The notes beneath the pieces are model-generated. The model made no database searches, was not told the origin of the DNA, and saw nothing but the letters and a program-made list of their open reading frames with translations. The translations under genes were made by a program, and so were the position numbers. From positions 257,001 to 321,000 of the forward strand of contig NC_081221.1 of assembly GCF_902713425.1 (NCBI RefSeq): a stretch of DNA of 64,000 bases, written 5' to 3'. The stretch is from Acipenser ruthenus (Eukaryota; Chordata; Actinopteri; Acipenseriformes; Acipenseridae). Of the stretch, positions 43,072 to 53,343 are shown piece by piece; the stretch's first letter is position 1; every line of letters begins with the position of its first letter.

Positions 43072-44603
43072 TCTGTGTGTGTCTCTGTGTCTCTGTCTGT
43101 GTGTGTCTCTGTCTGTGTGTGTCTCTGTCTGTGTGTGTGTATGTGCGTGTCTGTCTCTGTGTGTGTGTGTGTCTGTCTCTGTGTGTGTCTCTGTGTGCGT
43201 GCCTGTCTCTGTGTGTGTGCCTGTCTCTGTGTGCGTGTCTGTCTCTGTGTGCGTGTGTGTGTCTCTGTGTGTGTGTGTGTCTCTGTGTGTGCGTGTGTGA
43301 GCAGCGCGTGGAAGCGAAGGAGCGCGAGGAGGTTGCCGCTGGAATCAAGCCGCTGAAGGGGAAGGCGGGCAAGCCCAAAGCGGTGAAGCTGATCCAGCAG
43401 GAGACCATGCCCTCCCCCCAGGGCCGCAGGGTGGTGCCCCGGGTCACCACCGCCATGAAGGCAGACGCCTCCAAAAAAGTCAAGAAGAGGGTCAAGGTGA
43501 GTGTCCCGTCCCCCCCCTCCCCAATTCAGAGGGAGATTTGACAGAGCCCTGCCCCATTGGAGTTTGGAGGAATCAATGCATTCTGAACTTGTGCAATTGA
43601 ATCCCAGCCCAATTCCATATAGATATAGATAGATATATAGAGAAGGAAATGAGACTTGTATTACATGGCAGTTTCACCCAAAATCTACAGTGGGAGTGCA
43701 GGTTTTGCAGGTATCCTGTGCAATGGTGGTGCAGGTTTTGCAGGTAGCCTGTGCAATGGGAGTGCAGGTTTTGCAGGTAGCCTGTGCAATGGGAGTGCAG
43801 GTTTTGCAGGTAGCCTGTGCAATGGGAGTGCAGGTTTTGCAGGTAGCCTGTGCAATGGGAGTGCAGGTTTTGCAGGTTGTCAGGTGTGCTTGCTTGCTTG
43901 TTTGTGTCAGGGGGAGGACGGGGTGGTGATGAAGATGGAGTTCGAGGAGTCTGGTGCCGGAGACAACCTTGCACAGAACTCACCAGAGAGGGGAGAGAGC
44001 CTGGCCACCAGACTGACCAAGAAGAGCCAGAAGGAGACGGGAGCGCAAGGAGGTAACTTTACAAGAGGATGCACATAAATCACTGAAAGGATCATCGTAC
44101 TGAAATAATAATCTGTTTTTGGTTCAAGTTCTGAGGATTTTTTTGTTTTTATTGATATGGTGTTCTACAGACTTATTTTTGTTTTAGTGGTTTTGAAGTT
44201 AATTGATTTTTTTTTTTTTTATTGGTTTAGTTCTGAAGATTTCTAATTATTTATAAGCTTTTAAACTCCAAATAAAATGAGGAGTTGATCTAACTGGTAT
44301 GCAGAGGGAGTCTTTCCAATCCTTTGTATATGATATTAAACAGACTGAAGAAACGATCCCTGTTTGTTTCTCAGGTGCGAAGGGTAAGAAGCAGATGACT
44401 CTGCCCTTCAAGCCGGTGAAGAAGGAGAAGAAGAACCCCTGGTCGGATTCCTCGGAGCCGGAGCCCAGCGACAGCGAGGCAGCTCCCAGGGAGAGAGTGC
44501 CGCGCCGAGCCACAGGTGAGGAGGGGAGGGGAGGATTGAAAACACAAAGCCAGCCCTTCCTGTACCAGGCAATTCAATAACAAGAAACGCATAGAAACAT
44601 GCA

Positions 44604-44660
<57 letters not shown>

Positions 44661-46142
44661 TGGTAATGTAATATATGCTTTGAGGAAGTTCTATTCAAAA
44701 ATAAGAACCTCTAGAAACATGCATTTTGTTATATACAGGAATCTAATATTGTAAAGCCATAAGTATTTGCGACCACACCCAGAAATGTTGGCGACTTGTT
44801 GCAATATCCAAAGTATGTATTGAGTGGAATCTGATATTCATGCTAAGTATGTTAGCGTTTTCTTTTGGTTTTTTTTCCCCCATACCCAAAAGACGCATAA
44901 CAAAAGGCTTGCAAATACACTTTACACTGTTTGCACAAAAGCCTTCAAATACAACTAAAAACATGCATATTGTCTAATAATGTGCTGTGAGATCTTTATT
45001 ATTTATCAGCATGTGTACTTAAAATGCTGATCTTAACTAGTGACTAGGTCAACAAATCCGGTCTTGAGCCCAGAAATTAAACCAGTGTTGCAGCCTTGCA
45101 ACAATTTGAAAAATGTGTTTTTTTTTAAAAATATATATATATAATGCATTTTTCTCCTCTTGCTCTCTCTCTCGCTCAGCCACCAAGGTGAAACGCACCA
45201 TCGACTCCAGCAGTGAGGATGATTTTGAGGGCTGGGGTAAAGCCAAGAGCAGCAGGAAGGATGATGAATCCGATCATGAAGAGGTCTGCCCTGCCCCTGA
45301 ATCCGATACTGCTCCCCAGGCTCCCGAGCCCAAGTGAGTCGCAGTTTAATTCTTTAATTATTCATCTGCTCAACCAGGAAAGAAATATCCATTGCAGGGA
45401 TGGAAATAAGACTCCTGTTGCAGAGCAGTGTCACCCCCTCCAGGTTTTACTATGAGCTTGATTAGCCGCAGTGTATAGCTAACAAGTTCAGGTGTGTCTT
45501 ATTAAACACCCAGTAAAACCAGGAATGGATCGCAGTGCTATGCAATGGGGGTCTTATTTCCATTGACACAGGAGCCTTGCATCCGTTTCATTTCTTGCAG
45601 GAAGAAGCAGAAATCTCATAAACCTCCGAAAGAGAAGGCTTTGAAGGAGGTGGTTGCCCCCAAGTCTGAGGGCATGGACCTGACCTGTAAGTGAGGTTTG
45701 GAAAGCGTGTGAAAGCGTGCTGTCTGCTAAGCAAGCCAGTCTGTTAGCCTGTGGCACTGTCTGCCTGCCTTTGTGTTTTGGCACGCCTGTATATTGATGG
45801 ACTGTCTTGTGTTATGCTGAGCTGTGCTGTGTGCTTGAGCCTGTATATTCACTGTGTTGCGCTCTGTGTGTGTGTGAGAGCCTGTATATTCACAATGTGC
45901 TCTGCAGCTCAGGACAGTGAGGAGGGGGAGGCGGTGCAGAGTAAGCAGTCGGCCCCCCCAGCAAAGCCGGTGGCACAGAAAGAGAAAGCTGCTGGAAAGA
46001 AGACCCTCGGAAAGAAGCCCTCCTCCAGCACCACCGTCAAGAAGAAGGGCTCCGGTGAGAGAGGAGACAGCCTCTTAGTTTAACTTGAGTTTATTTTATT
46101 ATAATTCGCTCTCGCTCTCGCTATCGCTCTCTCTCGCTATCG

Positions 46143-46179
<37 letters not shown>

Positions 46180-47390
46180 AATGTATTTGTGTGCGTGCTG
46201 TAGCCATGGAAATATCCGAAATCCATTAACATTAGTCAATGGGATTGATTCCTGTTGTTAATAACCGAAAGTTCTTTATTAGGGTTGTTAATAACCAGCA
46301 TCTACTGTAGTATCATCTATTTTTTTCCTCTCCCTCCCCCAATGCATTTCCCCTTCCTTGTAGATGACAAGCAGCCTTCCATCCTAGACGCTCTCACTAA
46401 ACCCAAGGCTCCCGCTCCCAAAACTAGCAGAAGCACGGCCGCGGCGGGACCCTCCAGCAGCTCGGACTCTGAGCCCAAACCCAGCAAGGTGACCAGCACT
46501 GCGGTCAAGAAACACAAAGCAGCACGCAAGAGGGAGAGCTCCGGGTCCGAGGAGTCCGGCTGCGACCTGATGTCTCGCATCAAAGGAAAGCCAGCTGCTA
46601 ATAAGGTCAGTGGAGATGGAGGGCAGTGTCAGCTAGCAGGGCTGGATTCGTCGTGAGACTGTCTGTCTGTGATGTATCTTCAGGAGTTTCACACTGAATG
46701 GTAAATTAGCCCACGCGACACCGACCTGAGGGGAGCGAGACCCGAATAATCGGGTTGTGCAGGCTCTAAATCCCAATCTTGTATTTCAAGATATAGTGAG
46801 GAGAAAAGGTTTGGAGCAAATGTTTTAATGCGTGAATTAGCGGAAACACCTGGCTTCTACTTTCTATCTCCTTAAGCTGAGGGAACACGGAGCCTCTTTG
46901 TGGCTTGGAACTTCATTTCAGGAGACTGGGTTCAGGCCGCTGCAGGGGAGACTTGGGGTTTGATACAGCAAAGTTACCTTAAACTAGGTCTCCTGGAACC
47001 AGGGTTCAAGCTGCTGTGACTTCGTGTTCCCTTGGCTTTATGGAACGAGTGAGAGTTACGCTCAAGTAAAAATCATTATCCGAGTACTTGGAGAAATATT
47101 CAATTAAACTCAAGCAAGCGGCGACCAAAAAAATGCTTTCACAGTGATATGTGAAGGTGGAAGAAAGAAACTCTTCAGCTCTATCTGTTGATTATTTTGC
47201 AGTGTGTGTTTGTTTTTTAATACTATATAACCCCCCTCTGCAGAAAGCTAAGACGTGCGCTGATGACGAGAGTTTCAAACTGCAGTCTGGTTCGGAGAGC
47301 GACACCGTGGCTCCTCGCAGCAAGCCGGGCCGGGCCAAGAAAGTGGTCCAGTACCTTGCCTCTGCCTCGGACTCGGACTTCGGGTTTTAA
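28391..47390 (+). CDS. TOP2A: DNA topoisomerase II alpha, complete, 35 coding exons
   Basis: Exons: 28391-28414, 29290-29436, 30506-30596, 30696-30759, 31352-31497, 31669-31766, 32128-32340, 32516-32689, 32825-32926, 33541-33678, 34041-34179, 34628-34785, 35135-35260, 35680-35790, 36209-36314, 37303-37412, 37881-37973, 38181-38295, 38411-38532, 38896-39044, 39123-39354, 39769-39903, 41175-41375, 41468-41663, 41951-42042, 42427-42564, 42685-42768, 43305-43496, 43911-44052, 44375-44515, 45180-45333, 45601-45686, 45908-46054, 46364-46605, 47244-47390. All are GT-AG with matching phases: 4755 nt, 1584 aa (human 1531, also 35 exons). The GHKL ATPase has GRNGYGAK (159-166). TOPRIM has EGDSAK (459-464) and Asp539/541/543 in TDQDQDGSH. 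Catalytic Tyr803 lies in SPRYIFTML (codon 39025-39027). The C-terminal domain, from about residue 1190, is Lys/Ser-rich and ends [12 protein letters not shown]. The enzyme passes one duplex through another using ATP in the nucleus, at mitosis and replication. The short N terminus and GJD3 adjacency favour TOP2A over TOP2B. Confidence 0.97.
29450..30085 (+). repeat. CCTGCCTGCCTCTGTGTG minisatellite, TOP2A intron 2
   Basis: About 640 bp of CTGCCTGCCTCTGTGTG / CTGTCTCTGTCTGTCTG words start 13 bp after the exon 2 donor. It has long open frames on both strands by composition only. Confidence 0.9.
30119..30291 (+). mobile_element. MITE-like family H copy, TOP2A intron 2
   Basis: Left end CAGGGATGGGAATGAGACTC; interior CACACCTGAGCTTGTTACC and GGTATTAAAACCTGGACTG; right end truncated at GCTGTGCAACACCTG. 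Confidence 0.7.
31000..31315 (+). repeat. GTGTGTCAGTATCAGT / GTGCGGGTGTGTC repeats, TOP2A intron 4
   Basis: A GT-rich compound array with a roughly 90-bp block (TGTGTGGAGGTGTGCGGGTG...TCAGTATC) duplicated at 31130-31210 and 31228-31300. It ends about 40 bp before exon 5. Confidence 0.85.
31865..32109 (-). repeat. SINE family A, full copy, TOP2A intron 6
   Basis: In the minus sense it runs from GGCAGCAGTGTGGAGTAG through GGTTCAATCCCAGGTGGAGG to GTGTCGGCTAAGAAATAAAT. The head ends 18 bp before the exon 7 splice site at 32127/32128, so part of the intron 6 acceptor region abuts SINE sequence. Confidence 0.85.
33926..33997 (+). repeat. M59 minisatellite unit, TOP2A intron 10
   Basis: One and a fraction units of the 59-bp repeat (GCTGAGTTCTCTATACTAGA, then TTAGCTGGCTCTCAGATCC). 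It lies about 7 kb from the main array at 25625. Confidence 0.85.
34811..34990 (+). repeat. M59 minisatellite, three units, TOP2A intron 12
   Basis: About three 59-bp units begin 25 bp after the exon 12 donor with CTGTATTGAATTAGCTGGCT. Sequence is close to the units at 25625-27003. Confidence 0.9.
35510..35678 (+). repeat. (AAT)n and (CT)n tracts, TOP2A intron 13
   Basis: AAT-type repeats (35515-35580) are followed by a CTCTCT tract running straight into the exon 14 acceptor, where it serves as the polypyrimidine tract. Confidence 0.85.
35957..36104 (+). repeat. SINE family B, 5' part, TOP2A intron 14
   Basis: Head GGCAGGGCGGTCCAGTGGTT, B-box-like CGGTTCAAATCCTGG, then GCAAGTCACTGAACCTCC, ending abruptly at GGTTGAGACGTT without the LINE-type tail. 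Confidence 0.75.
36938..36986 (+). repeat. (TA)n(TG)n microsatellite, TOP2A intron 15
   Basis: Alternating AT passing into GTGTGT, an alternating purine-pyrimidine run. Confidence 0.9.
37443..37735 (-). repeat. 40-bp minisatellite M40, array 4, inverted orientation, TOP2A intron 16
   Basis: About seven units in reverse complement relative to the other arrays (plus strand GGTAAAGCATAGGGAAGCAT, then TGTAAAGCACAGAGA). The array begins 31 bp after the exon 16 donor, which itself ends at 37412. Confidence 0.92.
38699..38841 (+). mobile_element. MITE-like family H copy, TOP2A intron 19
   Basis: GGAATGGAAATAAGGCTCCC to GGGTGACACTGCTATGC, with the internal words ACACCTGAGCTTGTTACC and CTAGTAAAACCTGGAGTGG. 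The right terminal repeat is lost. Confidence 0.7.
39529..39606 (-). repeat. SINE family A, 3' fragment, TOP2A intron 21
   Basis: Only the tail is present, in minus orientation (plus strand TTTCTTAGCAGACGACCTTA, then GGCGACTTACAATTGTTAC). Confidence 0.75.
40867..41146 (+). mobile_element. MITE-like family H copy, expanded, TOP2A intron 22
   Basis: Left end CAGGGACGGAAATAAGACTC and right end AACGGGAGTCTCCCTCCCTT are inverted. The element is about 100 bp longer than its relatives because of inserted sequence including (GTT)n and (AAT)n at 40950-40985. The right end lies 28 bp from exon 23. Confidence 0.7.
42060..42267 (+). repeat. CACTCA microsatellite and partial family H copy, TOP2A intron 25
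   Basis: ACACTCAC-type repeats (42060-42160) are followed by a shortened MITE-like copy (42178-42267) keeping both ends (AATAAGACTGTCG and AGTCTCTTATTTCCATCCCTG-like) but little interior. Confidence 0.65.
42368..42426 (+). repeat. (CT)n microsatellite, polypyrimidine tract of TOP2A exon 26
   Basis: About 29 CT units end at the CAG acceptor of exon 26, so repeat-length variation changes the polypyrimidine tract directly. Confidence 0.95.
42780..43300 (+). repeat. CTGAATGCATATTATACACA repeat and GTCTCTGTGTGT repeat, TOP2A intron 27
   Basis: Seven units of 27-33 bp containing CTGAATGCATATTATACACA (42788-42985) are followed by about 290 bp of GTCTCTGTGTGT / GCGTGCCTGTCT words reaching the exon 28 acceptor. 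Confidence 0.9.
43690..43885 (+). repeat. 33-bp minisatellite, TOP2A intron 28
   Basis: Six units (GGGAGTGCAGGTTTTGCAGG, then TAGCCTGTGCAAT) end 26 bp before exon 29. Each unit contains acceptor-like TTTTGCAG and donor-like CAGGTA. Confidence 0.92.
44606..44659 (+). repeat. (ATT)n microsatellite, TOP2A intron 30
   Basis: About 18 uninterrupted ATT units. Confidence 0.95.
45395..45566 (-). mobile_element. MITE-like family H, complete-looking copy, TOP2A intron 31
   Basis: Ends CAGGGATGGAAATAAGACTC and GGGGGTCTTATTTCCATTG are inverted repeats. The interior is in the opposite sense to the other copies (AGGTGTGTCTTATTAAAC), so it is oriented on the minus strand. Confidence 0.75.
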
Positions 47391-47649
47391 AGAAGCTGTC
47401 AGTACTGGTACCAGTGCAGCACCCTTCAGTGTTCATTACCTTGTGAGAATCTCAAGTCCACCCTAGATCTGCACACACACAGCCGAGGGACTGTCCTTTC
47501 TACTGGAACAAGTTTACTGCCTTGTGATGAGTCGGCAATTGTTGTTGATTTCAGTAGCCTAAAACTTCATCAGGTTTGTTAAACATCCTGTTAACCAGAT
47601 ATGCTCACGTAATTATTTGATTCAAACTGCTTTGCAATGGAGCTCTTAA

Positions 47650-47891
47650 AATAAACCCTGGGATTGGGGGCTGCTTTGCAATTTTAATGCAAAAAAAAAA
47701 AAAAAAAAAAAGTTCATTTTTGGTGTAGTTTTCTACTTTTTCTGGCAAAGAAAAAGCCATTTACAAGGAAGTTAGGAATGTCAACACCGAAGGCTTATTG
47801 GTTCTGGTAGTGGTATTCCTGCCCCTTCCTTTCTTATAGTTGTAATTTTGATTTTATATATAAAATGACAATGCTGTAGATAAAAAATAAA
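47650..47891 (+). other. Candidate TOP2A poly(A) signals
   Basis: AATAAA at 47650-47655 (260 bp after the stop, with an A-rich run after it) and at 47886-47891 (496 bp after). Either could end the transcript; the second is in a more typical context. Confidence 0.5.
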
Positions 47892-48167
47892 ACTTCCCAG
47901 TACCCAATCACGTCGTGTGGTAGGTCACATGATGCAATTGCAATGTGATAATTGGTTCCTCTTCCCTGCAGCACGGGGCTGTCTCTTCATCTATGAGGGT
48001 AGTGCTTTTAAATATCCTTCTAAACTGAAGCGTAAAATACAAGCAGGATCGATTATATTTAAATGGAATTTAAAAAAACGGTGTTAGCACTTATTTCAAT
48101 GCTGTATGTTGTTCTAGAGTTGTGTGTTTGCAGAATGCACCTGCTGTTTCCTTTCGGTAAGCCAGTG

Positions 48168-48170
<3 letters not shown>

Positions 48171-48247
<77 letters not shown>
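48171..48247 (+). repeat. (CT)n microsatellite
   Basis: About 38 CT units downstream of TOP2A. Confidence 0.95.
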
Positions 48248-48250
<3 letters not shown>

Positions 48251-48378
48251 GTACATATTTGCTGGACATTTCTATTTTTCAGCATTTTTTATAATAAACT
48301 TTTTTCGTGGTTGTTTTTTACATTGATGGTATTAAAATAAAAACTATTTTAAAAACTGAACTGGTGTCTCTGTGTGTG

Positions 48379-48408
<30 letters not shown>
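48379..48408 (+). repeat. Poly(G) run of about 30
   Basis: An uninterrupted G homopolymer of about 28-30 bases follows GTGTGTGT. This length is unusual and error-prone in sequencing. Confidence 0.9.
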
Positions 48409-48409
<1 letters not shown>

Positions 48410-50005
48410 GCGGATTTGGTGAAACTGAGACTGCCCACGATTTGAGTTTGAGGTTTATTGTATTGTAACAAAGTCTATGCAAATCCAGTTAGATTTCGCA
48501 TTCATGGACATGCTGGTAACCTCGGCCGTGTATTCCTACAGCACTGTACACTTTGCCAACAGTTAAGGAGATGTAATGAGCAAGAAACAACTAAGCTTTT
48601 AAACAAGCTTTTTTTTTCTTCAAATAAAACCCGTGTACAGGTGGGTGAATGCTTTCTTAATTGTGCGCGTATGACCTCTGCTTGTCTGCATGACTTGTTT
48701 CAAAGCACCTCTGAAATCCCTGGAGAGAAGCATCGTGAGAGCGCAAGTATACACCTGTTCAGCAAGCCATAGTCCCAAACAACAGGTATTACTGCTGGTT
48801 TGGTTTTGTTTGGAAGTTATGCGAGATTATATTTTTAAGAAAGCCCACGTTATAACAGGCTGATGTCAATCACAACTACGTATTACACTCAGATTGGTTC
48901 ACTTTCTGTAAAATCGGACTAAAGCAAATTAAATCGACCTATCGTGAAACATTTGGCGCTGTCCCTGTAAGATAGATAGGCACACGGTATTTTAGGAGTT
49001 TGTGGTGTGTCTCTTACAACAGTTTGGGGGAAATAAACACATCAGCAATGCTGTTAAAGTGTACGGCAACCGGAATAAGGTACGTCGATTTAATCCTAAC
49101 GAATCGGACGTTGTAAATTTGGTTTAAGTAGAACCAGCGGGGTGGTGATACTGAAACTTTCCTGAAGTGAAGAAATTAGTTTTAGTTTTTTTGTTCAACT
49201 TAGACGCAGGTCGATACATTATTTAATTTAATCTGTTTGTTTGTTTGTTTGTTTGTTTGTTTGTTTGTTTGTTTGTTTGTTTTGTTTTGTTTGTAAAAAG
49301 ACCCAACTGGACAAGACGACGGTTGGTTTCCTTAGCGACGGGGGCTCGTGGAAGTTGTCACGAAGCTCGAGCTAAGACGCTCACCTGAGTTGTCATTCAC
49401 AGTTAATGAGACGGCGGGTAAACGACAACTTACATTTTATTTAACACGGTTTTTTTTTTGTTTTGTTTTTTACCATATTAAAATACTAATGAGGCTGTAC
49501 AACGCCTGTTAGCCGGAGTGGACATAATTATACACGTTTGTTTTTACTACGAACTTATTTATTTATTATTATCAGTTTCAATCTCTAAAAAACGTCAAAT
49601 CGTAGGTGGCTGTTGTGTGTTAGATTATTTTATTTTTATTTATAAAATAAATCGTTTTTATGAGAAAACATTTATTTGCCGCAAGTACCAGGGTAGTCTT
49701 GCTTTCTTCCCACGCTTATCAGGTACACTGCATTTTACCACAGTTTGATTTAACCGTGTCTATGCTTTACTACACTTTGCTATGCGTTTTACCTTTAGAA
49801 GAGAAACCAGACCTTATTGAAAATGAAGAAATGTTGCATAGAGTGTCTGCTTCTATAACACTTAAGTTTTTTTTTGTTTTTGTAAAAGGTGTGTAGGCTT
49901 GAACCCTTGACTAATGTCTTCACTAATGTTTACAGTTGTACGAGTTTAAAAAAAAAGTTTATTTTTCTTTGTTCACAGCCTTTGTTTTTTAAAGGCAACG
50001 CACGA
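48410..50005. other. Intergenic, no gene recognised
   Basis: A GTTT microsatellite occupies 49226-49291. A CpG-bearing patch at 49310-49400 (CCTTAGCGACGGGGGCTCGT) could be a promoter remnant but shows no gene. M40-like flank words appear at 49710-49790. Confidence 0.5.
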
Positions 50006-50009
50006 TGAC

Positions 50010-51300
50010 ATACTTTGCTGTGCTTTTACTATAGGAAGCTTTTAAAAGGGTTAGTTTACCCTATTTTTTTAATATGCTTCCCTATGCTTTACCAGACCTC
50101 TCTGTGCTTTACAATGCTTCCCTATGCTTTACCAGACCTCTCTGTGCTTTACAATGCTTCCCTATGCTTTACCAGACCTCTCTGTGCTTTACAATGCTTG
50201 CCTATGCTTTACCAGACCTCTCTGTGCTTTACAATGCTTCCCTATGCTTTACCAGACCTCTCTGTGCTTTACAATGCTTCCCTATGCTTTACCAGACCTC
50301 TCTGTGCTTTACAATGCTTGCCTATGCTTTACCAGACCTCTCTGTGCTTTACAATGCTTGCCTATGCTTTACCAGACCTCTCTGTGCTTTACAATGCTTC
50401 CCTATGCTTTACCAGACCTCTCTGTGCTTTACAATGCTTCCCTATGCTTTACCAGACCTCTCTGTGCTTTACAATGCTTGCCTATGCTTTACCAGACCTC
50501 TCTGTGCTTTACAATGCTTGCCTATGCTTTACCAGACCTCTCTGTGCTTTACAATGCTTGCCTATGCTTTACCAGACCTCTCTGTGCTTTACAATGCTTC
50601 CCTATGCTTTACCACACCTCTCTGTGCTTTACAATGCTTCCCTATGCTTTACCAGACCTCTCTGTGCTTTACAATGCTTCCCTATGCTTTACCAGACCTC
50701 TCTCTGCTTTACAATGCTTCCCTATGCTTTACCAGACCTCTCTGTGCTTTACAATGCTTGCCTATGCTTTACCAGACCTCTCTGTGCTTTACAATGCTTG
50801 CCTATGCTTTACCAGACCTCTCTGTGCTTTACAATGCTTCCCTATGCTTTACCAGACCTCTCTGTGCTTTACAATGCTTCCCTATGCTTTACCAGACCTC
50901 TCTGTGCTTTACAATGCTTGCCTATGCTTTACCAGACCTCTCTGTGCTTTACAATGCTTGCCTATGCTTTACCAGACCTCTCTGTGCTTTACAATGCTTC
51001 CCTATGCTTTACCAGACCTCTCTGTGCTTTACAATGCTTCCCTATGCTTTACCAGACCTCTCTGTGCTTTACAATGCTTGCCTATGCTTTACCAGACCTC
51101 TCTGTGCTTTACAATGCTTGCCTATGCTTTACCAGACCTCTCTGTGCTTTACAATGCTTGCCTATGCTTTACCAGACCTCTCTGTGCTTTACAATGCTTC
51201 CCTATGCTTTACCACACCTCTCTGTGCTTTACAATGCTTCCCTATGCTTTACCATGCTTTCGTTGTGGTTTATTATGCTGTTTTGTTTTCAAGGAGGTCT
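50010..51300 (+). repeat. 40-bp minisatellite M40, array 5 (largest), with flanks
   Basis: The left flank (TTTGCTGTGCTTTTACTATA, then AAAGGGTTAGTTTACC) is followed by about 29 units of 40 bp (50078-51250). Units differ mainly by TGCTTC versus TGCTTG; the variant order shows an internal 600-bp (15-unit) duplication. The right flank begins ACCATGCTTTCGTTGTGG. Confidence 0.95.
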
Positions 51301-52009
51301 GTCCTGCTAAGACTGTGCCGGAGTAATCAGCAGAAGCAGACAAACAAACAGGCAGGCAGCAGACAGGCAAGCAAACCAGAAGTAAGTACACACTTCCAAC
51401 AAAAAAGGGGCTATTGTCGCTTGTCGGCTTGAGCAGTTATACTTTAGAATTTGATGTTGACTATACTTGGTTTGCATCACATTTTATTCAGACCTAAATT
51501 TAAAAAAATAATAATAATAAAATAAAACCTGGAAGAAACACTCTTTTATAACAAAATGCCCCCCCCCCCCCCCACCCCCTCGACCTCCTCATGCACTTTA
51601 GAAAAATCAAATTCTTGTTCTTTTTAAAATCACATATTTTTTTAGTTCATATATTTTTAGTTCAAAGCTTTTCAAAAAAACAAACAAACATGCACGCCTC
51701 AGTCATGATGAAAATGCGCTTTCACCACGGACTCCTGTCTCTAACAGCATGAAAGGGATTATCATGCGACTCTCTCTGCTTATCACCAGGAAGGGCTGCA
51801 CTGCAAACAGAACTAACGAGGAGGGTGAATCACGCCAGTGATTAGAAGAAGCTGGTAGATCTGCTAACACTATCAGGCAGAGGGTGGGTGGACGTTTTCA
51901 GTGTCCTTGCGAGGGAACTGTTTTTCATTACAGTATTTAGTTTCCATCACCATCATAATGAAGAAGATGTGTCCAGGTTTTCAAAGACCCTTATGAAATA
52001 TTCTCATAG

Positions 52010-52085
52010 TAAAAGCACAGCAAAGTGTAGTAAAGCACAGTTAAAGCATGGTAAAGCACAGAGAGGTATAGTAAAGCGTATTAAT
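52010..52085 (-). repeat. M40-related flank fragment, inverted
   Basis: The plus strand reads AGTAAAAGCACAGCAAAGTG, then GTAAAGCATGGTAAAGCACAGAGAGG: reverse complement of the GCTTTACC / GTGCTTTTACT words flanking M40 arrays, with at most one 40-bp unit. Confidence 0.65.
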
Positions 52086-52086
52086 A

Positions 52087-52247
52087 CAGCAGTGTTGTAC
52101 CCTTGAGCAAGGTACTTTACCTAGATTGCTCCAGTAAAAACCCAACTATATAAATGGGTAATTGTATGTAAAAATAATGTGATATCTTGTAACAATTGTA
52201 AGTCGCCCTGGATAAGGGCGTCAGCTAAGAAATAAATAAATAATAAT
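52087..52247 (+). repeat. SINE family A, 3' half
   Basis: Starts at TGTACCCTTGAGCAAGGTAC and ends GGGCGTCAGCTAAGAAATAA. The tRNA-like head is missing, and it abuts the M40-related fragment. Confidence 0.8.
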
Positions 52248-52390
52248 AATTAATAGAAAAAAACATGATGTGGTAAATGCACAGGGTAAGGGTGGGGGGA
52301 AAAACTGCAAAGTTACTGTGATACAATTTTATAAGGGACTGGATTATCAACAGAGTCAATTCCCCCCCCCCCCCCCCAAAAAAAAAAAAT

Positions 52391-52393
52391 ACA

Positions 52394-52470
<77 letters not shown>
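52391..52470 (+). repeat. (TA)n microsatellite after poly(C) and poly(A)
   Basis: A run of C (52363-52377), then A, then about 38 TA units with one CA interruption. Confidence 0.95.
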
Positions 52471-52472
<2 letters not shown>

Positions 52473-52479
52473 CAGTTCT

Positions 52480-53340
52480 GATTAAAAAAAAACCAACAAA
52501 ACAGCCCCCTGATGAACTATAGTTTGCAAAAACGCAGGGCCTGTCATCTGTCATGCTAAGGTGCAATCATGCTAAAAAAAAACAAATAAAAACAAAACAC
52601 AGTTGAATCACAAAAGTTTTATTAAAGTTTTTGGGATGGATTAAAAATGTTAAAAATAAAACATTAGTTGGTTGTGCGTGAAACGGTCCTAGACTCTGTT
52701 GCTACTGGCTTTCTTTAGCGACAGCACTTTCTCATGAATATCCTGAAACTTTATTACACTTCTAAAAACAAACTTTGAACTTGTGTTTTTTGTTTGTGTT
52801 ATGACATATCGCAACTAGCATTTGTTGTTTGTACTAATGCTGAGCTTATCTTAAGATACAGTAAGTGTCCATAATTCATATCTCACAATGTCATAAATCA
52901 TACAGGAACTAAGGAAAACTTGGACATGGTTTCCAACGACATGTTCATCAGTGTTTGTTTGACGTCGTGACAACGCACCTTGCACGTGCCTCTTACGATT
53001 GAGTGTTTGAGGTACAGGCGTTCTATAAACGCAAACACACAACAGTCGTCATGTAATCGGATATTTAAATGCCTCCAGTGTTTGCATTCTGTGTGCTTAA
53101 TGAATGACCAGACAAGCCGATACGGGAAGCAGCCCTCCTGACAAAGTGCTTGTAAGGTATACTGCTCTAACTACAAGGAAGCATGGAGGTCAACTGAGGA
53201 CAGCATTCTCCCTCACTAGCATACCATTGGAAGACACTGAGAAAGGCTGCACATTTTATTAAGTTTCTTTTGGTGTTTCTAAATTAGCACTGTTGAGTGT
53301 TTAGTAGTTATGGATAAAGACTGCAATCACCACGTATACA
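52480..53340. other. Intergenic, nothing recognised
   Basis: AT-rich sequence without convincing exons, repeats or RNA genes. Confidence 0.5.
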
Positions 53341-53343
53341 CTC

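Noticed and set aside
43656-44078. In-frame upstream extension of TOP2A exon 29 through the 33-bp minisatellite
   Set aside because: The array is open in the exon 29 frame, but its acceptor-like AG positions fall in phase 1 or 2, while exon 28 ends in phase 0, so using them would shift the frame. The acceptor at 43910 is the correct one.
28391-47390. TOP2B as the identity of the topoisomerase
   Set aside because: The N terminus is short and TOP2A-like and the adjacent GJD3 gene matches the human TOP2A locus.
50015-51432. Open frames of 400-452 codons in the M40 array, and shorter ones in the other arrays
   Set aside because: The 40-bp unit cycles through three frames and contains no stop in any of them, so all three plus-strand frames are open. 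This is a property of the repeat, not coding sequence.
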